Source: Polytrichum commune
Taxonomy: Eukaryota; Streptophyta; Polytrichopsida; Polytrichales; Polytrichaceae
Length of the DNA stretch: 64,000 nucleotides
Assembly: GCA_950295325.1 (NCBI GenBank)
Contig: OX485806.1
Coordinates: 42,284,001-42,348,000, forward strand
Direction of reading: 5' to 3'
In this document: positions 56,046-64,000 of the stretch, piece after piece
Numbering within the stretch: position 1 is the first letter of the stretch
How the letters are laid out: each line of letters opens with the position of its first letter
The notes under the pieces: model-generated
Seen by the model: the letters and a program-made list of their open reading frames with translations, nothing else
What the model was told of the DNA's origin: nothing
Database searches by the model: none
Program-made: the position numbers and the translations under genes

Positions 56046-56282
56046 CGGGGGCTAGTAATTTTTTCCCCACTTTACCTCTACTTTGCTGACATGTCATCAC
56101 ACGTGGACATCTTACATCATACGTGTCCGAAATGGGGTAATGTAATTACACACAGAATTCGGTAAAATTCAAGTCCGTCAGGATAAAGACAGCATCCGGC
56201 ATAATGTCATGACGGATACATGTCGTGACGGTACGACATTATACCGACATTAGCCTCCATCACGACACAATAGACAACCCTG
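56046..56282. repeat. Right terminal inverted repeat of the large hAT element
   Basis: Inverted match of 43597-43833. The outer end is CGACACAATAGACAACCCTG. It lies about 350 bp upstream of the hAT transposase, the expected place for a terminus. Outside it starts a tandem array; within array units the sequence TTCAACCTTAGTGG shows what the empty site looked like, with AACCTTAG as the expected 8-bp duplication. Confidence 0.82.
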
Positions 56283-56283
56283 A

Positions 56284-56620
56284 ACCTTAGTGGTTCATAT
56301 CGTTTCACAACCCACACGCATACAAAGGCCACTTTCATTCAACAAATCACATATTTGTGCTTCAACCATAGTAGTTCATATGGTTTCACAACCCATGTTA
56401 CGCATCCGAAGGCCATTTTTATTCAAAAAATCACATATTGGTGCTTCAACCTTAATGGTTCATATGGTTTCACAACCCATACGCGTACGAAGGCCACTTT
56501 CATTCAACAAATCACATATTTGTACTTCAACCATAGTAGTTCATATGGTTTCACAATCCTAAACCCTAAAATTCTAAATTCTAAACCCTTTCAAATCACA
56601 AACCAACAACAATATTGCTT
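56284..56620. repeat. 81-84 bp tandem array, copy 2
   Basis: About four units (GGTTCATATGGTTTCACAAC, CACTTTCATTCAACAAATCA) very similar to 47385-47600, ending in the same CCTAAACCCTAAA and CAAATCACAAACCAACAA sequence. The hAT terminal repeat abuts it in the middle of a unit. Confidence 0.9.
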
Positions 56621-57980
56621 CCAATCTATATTCAATTAAGGCATTGTGAATTGTACATTGTACATCACACTTAAATTGAAGGGGATCTCTGCATTTTGCA
56701 AAGTCTACCTCAAATCATCCCACTGTCAAGCTAAGATGCCTCATAATTAACCCAATATTTAACCAGCCAAAGCATTACTAGCATGTCAATTGACGTGTGG
56801 TTTTTTCTTCACAAGTCACAGTACGTGTCAACTTCTCAATTATGCATGTCAATTGACATGCATTTTTTTTTGCGAGTTTTTGCGTGTCAAAAGTGAATAA
56901 CTTGCAAAAACTTGTCAAACATACAAACTGCTTCCCCCCATCCCCCAGCCTTCCCCCCCTATGTTCCCGTACAGTGTGTAAGTTTGACAAATTTCATTTG
57001 ACGTTCAACTCCAAATACAAAGTGTCATGTGACATTTAAAAAAAATGAATGTCAAAATGACATATACATTTAATTCTAAAATGTCACCTCAATTTTGGGT
57101 TACACAACATTTTAGAAAAACTAATATTTTAAATAATAAAAAATACAATGTTGATTTGTAACAAAAAACTATCAATCGGGCATAAGGGCCAAGTTCCATG
57201 TACCGGTCCCGATCCGTTTATTTTGAAATAAATGGGTGGGCCGGTGAAAAGAGGATGGTGCCATGTGCCCATCCCCCTCACCCAAGGACTTCCCTAAAAC
57301 CCGGGTAAAGCTCCCTCGGTTATAGCGGACACGTCCGGCTATCCCAATACACCTACAAGAACTTGTTCCGGAGATTTCCAAATAGCTTTTAGTTAAGTAG
57401 CTTTCACACATGGTCATTGTTTTATCTACCAACCAATGAATATTAGATAGTTTTTGTCCCATACCCAAATGCCTTAATCCTTACCATCGGTTTTTGTTAA
57501 TGGAGCTCCTCGTGCCCTCATAGCTAAGACTAAAAGCAACCAATCACAAGAGCGGGAGGCAACACTTTTAGAGGTCCTACATTCTTGCCTCATGTCTAGG
57601 TACCGATGGGAGGGTCCGTAGTTTTAGCTTAAAACCTCTACTTTTCGTCTCGGTAGGTTCATTATTCATCATTTTCCTAAAAGGACATTCATTCACGTAT
57701 TTTTTCCGGATTAAGCCATGCCACATCATTTGCCAACTAGGCTTGGCACTAGATAATGTCGATGGTGTGAACGCTCAGTTTTAAGGACCCACTTTTAGGC
57801 TTAGCTAATGTCAAGTGGGGAGGGGGCATAAGTAATATATTTATATATAGAGGAAAATATCAAAAGAAATATTCATAAAATATTTAAAACATTGTTTTGG
57901 TATCATTTAGGGGTTACACTTCAATTGTAGTAAAATAATCACATGATTATTTGTTTTTATGAAATAGTTACATGGAACTC
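56621..57980. other. Intergenic sequence with a palindrome cluster, no gene
   Basis: Positions 56780-57085 contain many TGTCA/TGACA motifs, including a 22-bp perfect palindrome at 56842-56863 (core GCATGTCAATTGACATGC). The remainder has no protein-like frame. Confidence 0.5.
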
Positions 57981-57981
57981 G

Positions 57982-58361
57982 GATTCCAGTGAACATCGTA
58001 GAATTGCGGTTGCACATTCTCTTGCAGTACAAATGTTATTTCATATTTGTATAGAGGACTTCATTACCTATCCGTGGACACCACGAACTCATTTTTTGGA
58101 ATTCGTATGATTTTTTGAGAGCCAAAAAACCGAGACTATGTCTTAAAATTTCGAAAAAAAAGTGAAAAGGTGTTGATTCCAACGAACAGCGTAGAATTGC
58201 AATCGCACATTCTCTTGTAGTACAAATGTTATTACATATTTGTATAGAGGACTTCATTACCTATCCGTGGACACCAAGAACTCATTTTTTGGAGTTCATA
58301 TGATTTTTTGAGAGCCAAAAAACAGAGACTTTGTCTTCAATTTCAAAAAAAAAGTGAAAAT
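57982..58361. repeat. 193-bp tandem duplication
   Basis: Two direct copies with period 193 bp, sharing CGTAGAATTGC, CACATTCTCTTG, ATATTTGTATAGAGGACTTC, ATTACCTATCCGTGGACACC and TGATTTTTTGAGAGCCAAAA. Differences are roughly 8 percent. No coding potential. Confidence 0.95.
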
Positions 58362-58445
58362 CCCCCCCCGTCCACCCCTCCCCGTCCGCCCATCCCCGTC
58401 CGCTGTCCGCCCCCGCCCCCCCGTCCGCCCCACCGCCCTCTTACG
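58362..58445. repeat. C-rich tract
   Basis: Imperfect CCCCGTCCGCCC repeats, similar to 45655-45710 and to the complement of 55950-56052. Confidence 0.85.
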
Positions 58446-58865
58446 TCCGTCCCATACACTCCTTAGTCATATTTTACTACTTTGATTTTAACAGAATGAT
58501 AACAGAATGGCAAAATGGTTTACCTAGCGCTAGGCATATCCACGTCCACGTCGGTCTTTTCTGCCACATAGGACGCCACATTGGCAAGAAGGTAAGTATT
58601 TTACCCACCCTACTATCTGACCCCTAGGTTGACCCTACGTGGACCTTATTGCAATCTCGATGTTGTTGCATCTCTGGCTCCACCTGCAGCGATTCCGAAC
58701 ACCCAGCACTCGGCTGTTGACTACCCCACTCCTTCACAACACACAATGCTCATCTACAACAGAAACATAGTACAATTGCTCCCGCAGCTCAGCACTGTAC
58801 ATCGCTGGTTGTGCCCGATTTCGTTATTCTTGTTGGCTTTAGCTTGTCATTAGTCCCAGACGAAC
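58446..58865. other. No gene recognised
   Basis: No motif, repeat or coding signal seen. Confidence 0.4.
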
Positions 58866-58870
58866 CCACC

Positions 58871-61800
58871 TGTCAGCCACAAACCCCCACCCCTGTGCGT
58901 CGTAGTCCGGGTGAGAATTAGTGGCTCACATGTCCTTGCTTGATGTCACTCAACCCTTGGACTTGAGCTCCAGTTACTCCAATAACACGAATATTGAACA
59001 CACAACTTTTTATTCAAAGAGCATGAAGTGACAAGTATTTAGAAATACTTTACTCATCCTCAGTAGGCATCACACCCACTCGCATGTTTCTACCTACAAC
59101 AGTGAAATGATCAACAAGCCTAAACTATTTCATAATGGCCTTCAGGCAACACCTCATTACACCATTGGTAGCCCATGCTCATTAGGCATTCCATCCACTC
59201 ACCTAATCGGCATTTAGCTCAATCCCTAATTATTGCCACACACTAAAGTCACTAAATTCTACACTAATAAAGACGTGAAGGCTAGTATGTGTCATTTTTT
59301 GACGGTTGGCAGCAATGATGCCATGCTGAGATTCTTCGCCCTTCCGTAGTATCTGAAGCCTTGAGCTCCATTCCAGTAGCTCGGCCATGGCCATTCGGAA
59401 TCCCTTCTTGCAGGAGATTCTCTCTCCCTCAGACTCTTGCTGGACCAACTTCTCCTCCCATCTTCCCCGCTCGATGATATACCTTGTCACCCACTACTGC
59501 TCGGCGCAATCCATAAGAATTCTGACAGCACCCTATAAGCCTCAATCACCCTCACCCTTCGATGCGTCCTAGTCCGGGTGAGGGGTCATGGACTACAGTC
59601 AAGTTTGCAATTCCCATGTGCAATAAATAGAAGGAAGATTAGGAGAAGTGGTGTGTATAACACCCTTTTCTTTTTATTACTTATGCAAGCATTTACAAAT
59701 GCTTTATGCCACACAATGTCAATGCACAATGAACTAACTAAGCCCCCCTTCCTTATAACTCATTGCATCAATCCTTCTCAAGTAGAAAGTAAGCTTCTCC
59801 CCTCTAGCACAATTACTACTAACCACCAATTCCAGTGCGATGCCAATCCGTGGACCCTTCCGTCCACCTCCCTGCTACCCTAGTTTACCCTAGCGTCCTA
59901 CTCGTAAGCTCTTCCTTTCCATCGCAGGCTCATTCACACCCAGCTGTGGAGTAACCTCCTCCTGTTCCCGCACATTCTCCTTATTGTCCGCCAGTAACCT
60001 CCCTCGAAGGTGGCCTTTCAAATCATCAAAACTCCCTCAGCATTACTTGTCCTCGTGTATTCTGCCGGCCCTTGGCTCTCATTTCCACCTTGTGCCTTGC
60101 CGCGGCTCTGCTAAATGCTCAATCTTCCCCAATAAGGACCTTCACCAACCCCACTGAGTCAGAGCAACAAAAGAATTATGTAAATGACAGCTCCCTCTCG
60201 ATCAGACCATTATTGTGCGAGACCACCGTAAGCTAACCATTACCTACCAATTGCATTTGATTTGCGGCCCGATCCATGATGAAGGAATCGTCCCATTCAA
60301 ATGGTTGTTACTGACATCCACTCTTGTGGTGGGCTAAATAAGAGCTTCAGCAACCATGGAAATGGTCCAGAAAATTCAGTGTTAGGGACACGAGATTGCT
60401 GAAGTCTTCAAGTTGCTGGCTCCCCCCACACATACAAGAGCAATGCTGGCGATGAAGATGATCAGTTGGAGGGCAAGTGCAAGATTCGTGACCCTCTTCC
60501 CCGCACCCACGTCGCCTGCCGCAACATTAGCACATACACATCGAAGGAGTTTTCTTACGGAGGGATTGAAGTATGCATGGTGAGACGCCAATTTCACGTC
60601 TTGCACCACCCAGTCGTCCCCATCTCAGTATGACCGCCTCTCCGATGTTCTCCTTCCCGCTGCTGTCAACACTCCTCCCTGATCCTCTCCCTTGTGCAAG
60701 CGAATCCCCACACAACACTTCCAAACCCCATTGCTTCGCTCCGACTCCCTCCGTCCTCCTCCTATTTGCAGCAATCTCCATCCATCTCTTCTTCTCACTT
60801 GCAATGTCCGCAGTGAAGCCTCGTGGTCCCTAATGCCCCTGCTAGCTGTGAGATAAAGTTCCGATCCACAGCCTCACTTATTTCATCCTTCCTGATCTCA
60901 ACACCATCGGACTGCCGTCGGGAATGCGACCACTTTGTCGCTCTTCAACCATCCTCGAACGTCACCTGGCACCCCACAACTCCGCCTTTCCTGCCTATGA
61001 AGCTAAAACTGTCATCCTAGGAGGAAGCCTCCGATCCACCGCCTCCATCTCTATTACTCCAAACCTCAGTCAACCGAGATCCAACCCACGATAAGGGTAC
61101 ACCTCCGATGCTATCAACAATTCCCAGCGCTGTGCCACCTAATGATCGACCAGCGCAGCGCCTCCACTCCCAATGGTTTTTCGATTGTCGCTCCACCGAC
61201 AACTATAAAAGAGGATGTGACCGCAGCCAGGTGAGATGCCCACCGTCGCAATGGCAGCTTCTGCCTCTATGATCCTAAGTCACCCTCCACTACCAATCTG
61301 CCTTCAATTCACACCTGGTATCCATCCTCCATAAATTCTAGAGAGCGGCAGGGCTTCGCCTCTCCTCTCCTTCACCTACCAACAATTTTTGGCAGGGCTT
61401 CGCCCTCTTGCCCCTTCTCCCTCCTCTACCTCTAAACATGCATAATGAGGCTCCTTGCCTCTACCTCCCGAGACCCCTCCAACCTCTCATTTTTTCCCAA
61501 GTTGCCCGACATCTTTTCGGGCCGTCCGAGAGAAAAAACGGGTTGAGACCTTTTCTCTTGGCCTCTCCCCCTTTCAAACCCACTTTCCCTCTTCTTCACT
61601 TGACTTCTTCTCCCCCTAGACTCATAGATAATTAAAACTCATAGATAGATAGATAGATTGATAGATAGGTAGGACAATTAAGAATAACCCATCGTAGTTG
61701 TTAACAAATAATCACGCTTGGGTCATAGTATAAATTGTGATTTGTTGTGTTGGTGGTCACCAAGTCATGTTTCCTCGGTTGGTTGAGGAAGGATGTTTGT

Positions 61801-62157
61801 ATTACACTTAGACGGTCCGGGTTCAATTCCCGTTGAGTTCGTCTGATCGTTTAGTGTATTACGCATGACTTGGCGCTGCTAGTGATTTCTAGGCAGGAAA
61901 ATTGTATCAACCAACCGGCTCCTACTTGTTTTACACTCAAGCCCCACCTAAGCCTTAACAACCATCTACGAATCATAATTTTAACCACACAAGCCTCGAC
62001 TCCTTGTAACACCGATTCAAGTTTTTAACCTCACTCTAATTTAAACATAAAAACTTCACTATTTTTATCTTTTTGAATGACTGAATAAATACCAAAGCCT
62101 AAGTTCTAATGGTTTTTTGGGATTGAGAACACATGTGGGCACCAATTTGGGCTCACA
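58871..62157 (-). mobile_element. Family A LTR element, composite
   Basis: Flanked by CCACC on both sides (58866-58870 and 62158-62162). The left end TGTCAGCCACAAACC with GTCGTAGTCCGGGTGAG is a diverged family A end; the right end GGCACCAATTTGGGCTCACA is the typical other end. A second left-end-like block (CGTCCTAGTCCGGGTGAGG) occurs at about 59562, so the interval probably contains one and a half LTRs or a nested insertion. Hairpins lie at 59033-59050 and 59687-59704. No coding domain is present. Confidence 0.65.
61760..61873 (+). other. tRNA-like sequence inside a nested inverted repeat
   Basis: A D-arm-like hairpin TTCCTCGGTTGGTTGAGGAA (61771-61790) is followed by a T-arm with an exact B box GGTTCAATTCC (61820-61830). 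The whole is enclosed by CCAAGTCATG (61760-61769) and CATGACTTGG (61864-61873), with an inner pair TTACACT/AGTGTA and AGACG/CGTCT. It is not a standard tRNA gene: the outer arms are too far apart for an acceptor stem. A tRNA-derived SINE head, or a decayed organellar-like tRNA, are alternatives. Confidence 0.5.
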
Positions 62158-62162
62158 CCACC

Positions 62163-62945
62163 TCAAAAATCCGCCAGGGCTTCCGCCTTTTGTGCAACCC
62201 TCCAGTGTGCCGTGCTCAAGATTCCCCCTGCCCCCATATAAGCAAAATAACAACAACGAGAATTCAATCTCCGCTCAGGCTGCGGATCTGCAATGTACCT
62301 TCACTCAGAACCTGATTAGGGGATTGTGGCTTTTGCCCTTCCTCCTAACTTGGACCCCCATTTGAATCGCGCACTACCTTCCCCTCACCAGAATAGAACA
62401 TCGCCGCCACCACAGAGTTGTTCATCTTCACTCCAGTTGCCAATGTCGGCATTCCCGAGCCATCCCAACTCTCACCCACCTTTCCATCCAATTCCCTCTC
62501 ACCCATTCTTTCTACTGTGCTCAGCCATCGCCATCACGCATTCTTGTTCTTCCTCTCCCATTCACAGTTCCACAGCTCCCCTGCTCCTTCTCTGTTCTCC
62601 CTCGAGTCCTTAGCTCAAGTCGCTCCTGGTTCTCCCTGGCCCCAAATCTGGAGGAGGTTATCTGCTTCCGAAGCTCCCCTTAAATGAACAGGGCCCTCCC
62701 CTTCAACCACCACTTGGCCTTTTATGGCTTGCCTTAAAGCATCGCCTACCTAACTAATTCCCAAATCACCCTTCCAAGCCTCACACCCTAATTAACTCCC
62801 ACCCTAACCTTTTAATTCAATTCAAAACTTATCTTTAAGACATTACTCTTTTTATCTTTTTGAAATACTCAATGCAAATACAAAGCCTAAGGTTTTAATA
62901 ATTTTTAAGATTAAGGACACATGTGGGCACCATATTGGGCTCACA
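62163..62945 (-). mobile_element. Family A LTR fragment
   Basis: Ends ACACATGTGGGCACCATATT followed by GGGCTCACA (62945), with the preceding TACTCTTTTTATCTTTTTGA also shared with the copy ending at 62157. The other LTR end is not seen, so only part of an LTR is present. Confidence 0.65.
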
Positions 62946-62959
62946 ACTTGGCATAAGAT

Positions 62960-64000
62960 GGGATTTTTTTTCTGATTCTTAAATAAAAAATAAAAATAAA
63001 AGAGAAAAATTGAACAACCACATACTTGTTTTTTGGGACGCGAGTTGTAGGCGTTGGAATTTATTTGGAATTATGTGTATGCGATTGCCGAGGAATTGTC
63101 ATTGGGAGAATTGGCACATGAAATCACCATTCGACTAAACAACATAATTGTTAAGGTCGAACTGTATTAATAAACACAAATTTCAAGCATTTTTTGAAGG
63201 AAAACCTTTTTATATTGTAGCAGGGGATGAAAGATGTATTTATTTGCAATTATTTTCCAATGCAACAGAGATGTTCCATATTTTTGCTTAAGTATTGTTT
63301 TGAAAAGAGGATCCAGTGCTGTAATTGCGTTGTTTTCTGTATTTTGTCATGGCACCTTCGCCCGTAGCGGGCTGTATTATTGGAAATTGCCAACTTGCCC
63401 CATTTTGTGTTGTGATAGGATATTGTGGGGGTGAGGACGGAGAGATGACCGACGAGACCCTTGTGTGTGCACTAAGTGGGCGGTGCTTATATTGCCTCAT
63501 GATGAGGCTAGAGTAATGACCAGTAGACCATAAGGTTGGTGATGATCGCTGGTGCAGGTTTTCCTTTTGTTTTTTATTTTACCTTGACACTAGAATAGTG
63601 TAGGTTATCGGCTTCAGTGATCATATTCATTATGGCTTTATGGTTACGATTTGGAGCCAATATTATTGTTTGTCATCTTTAGGAGCATCGGAAGGTCGAT
63701 CATCAGACCTCTCAGACGTTGAACTAGTGATAGCACCCGACGAGGTTTTCTCAGCTTATTTCGGTGTGTGTGGGACTACCAGTCGGTCTCACGTCCATTG
63801 GATAAGGACCTTTGATGATATGAAGGAGGAGACGTGATGTGAAGTCCGAGGCCGGTTTTCCATTTGAACAGGAACCATTTCCCTAAAATACTAGAAAATT
63901 GGCATAGGATATGGATACGGGAGAAATGTTAACGCAATACCAGTTTTAATGATTGGTATGCGTTCGAGATTTTGTCCCAACATTTGGAGCACGAAACACT
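62960..64000 (+). mobile_element. Third copy of the methyltransferase retroelement, leader and gag start, cut by the window
   Basis: From about 63010 onward it parallels 35090-36085, with shared blocks GGAGTGTC/GGAATTGTCATTGG, GGATCCARTG, ACCCTTGTGTGTG, AAGTGGGCGGTGCTT and GATAGCACCCGACGAGG. The final 200 bp match the start of gag, including AATGATTGGTATGCGTTCGA (63947-63966), though with stops in the gag frame (for example near 63836). Pol lies beyond the window, so whether it carries the methyltransferase cannot be seen. Confidence 0.75.

Noticed and set aside
57172..57468. 98-residue minus-strand frame
   Set aside because: No recognisable motif, no neighbouring exons and composition like the surroundings.

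Overview
The window looks like nuclear DNA of a land plant, or at least a streptophyte, with a large repeat-rich genome. The evidence is AT-rich sequence, GT-AG introns, plant-type hAT and PIF/Harbinger transposases, Ty3/gypsy elements, a RNase H-bearing LINE, tRNA-derived repeats and short CCCTAAA runs. I cannot name the species. I see no intact host gene. Nearly everything recognisable is a transposable element or a relic of one, often nested.

Layout. 1-1.3 kb: a decayed multi-exon gene. 2.5-11.9 kb: small DNA elements with exact 8-bp target duplications (2543-3394, 6156-7208 carrying a spliced gene fragment, 11467-11851), a solo LTR (4492-5669) and a long foldback repeat (9.37-10.51 kb). 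12187-20493: a Ty3/gypsy element with 5-bp duplications, its protease split by a second LTR element. 20.7-24.9 kb: a PIF/Harbinger transposase split by a 2839-bp non-coding element. 25.4-27.6 kb: a SINE and a 5'-truncated LINE. 29.2-31.8 kb: decayed coding-like sequence I do not recognise. 31.8-34.1 kb: head-to-head LTR fragments joined to a methyltransferase fragment.

34.1-42.9 kb is the most interesting part. It is a decayed Ty3/gypsy element with gag (two CCHC knuckles), retropepsin, a cytosine-5 DNA methyltransferase domain, reverse transcriptase, RNase H, a partly deleted integrase and a C-terminal PHD finger. A second fragment lies at 33.4-34.1 kb in the opposite orientation, and a third copy of its leader begins near 63 kb and runs off the right edge.

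43.6-56.3 kb is bounded by about 235-bp hAT-type inverted repeats. It holds a decayed hAT transposase on the minus strand (55700-49908), split by the second copy of the 2839-bp element in inverted orientation, plus two other decayed genes and an inserted LTR. 56.3-63 kb holds minisatellites, a 193-bp tandem duplication, G/C-rich tracts, more LTR fragments and a tRNA-like inverted repeat.

A common theme is decay by C-to-T (or G-to-A) changes: most in-frame stops sit where CGA, CAG, CAA or TGG codons are expected. This fits deamination of methylated cytosine in silenced transposons. That a methyltransferase-bearing retroelement lives in this setting is suggestive, but any functional link is inference.
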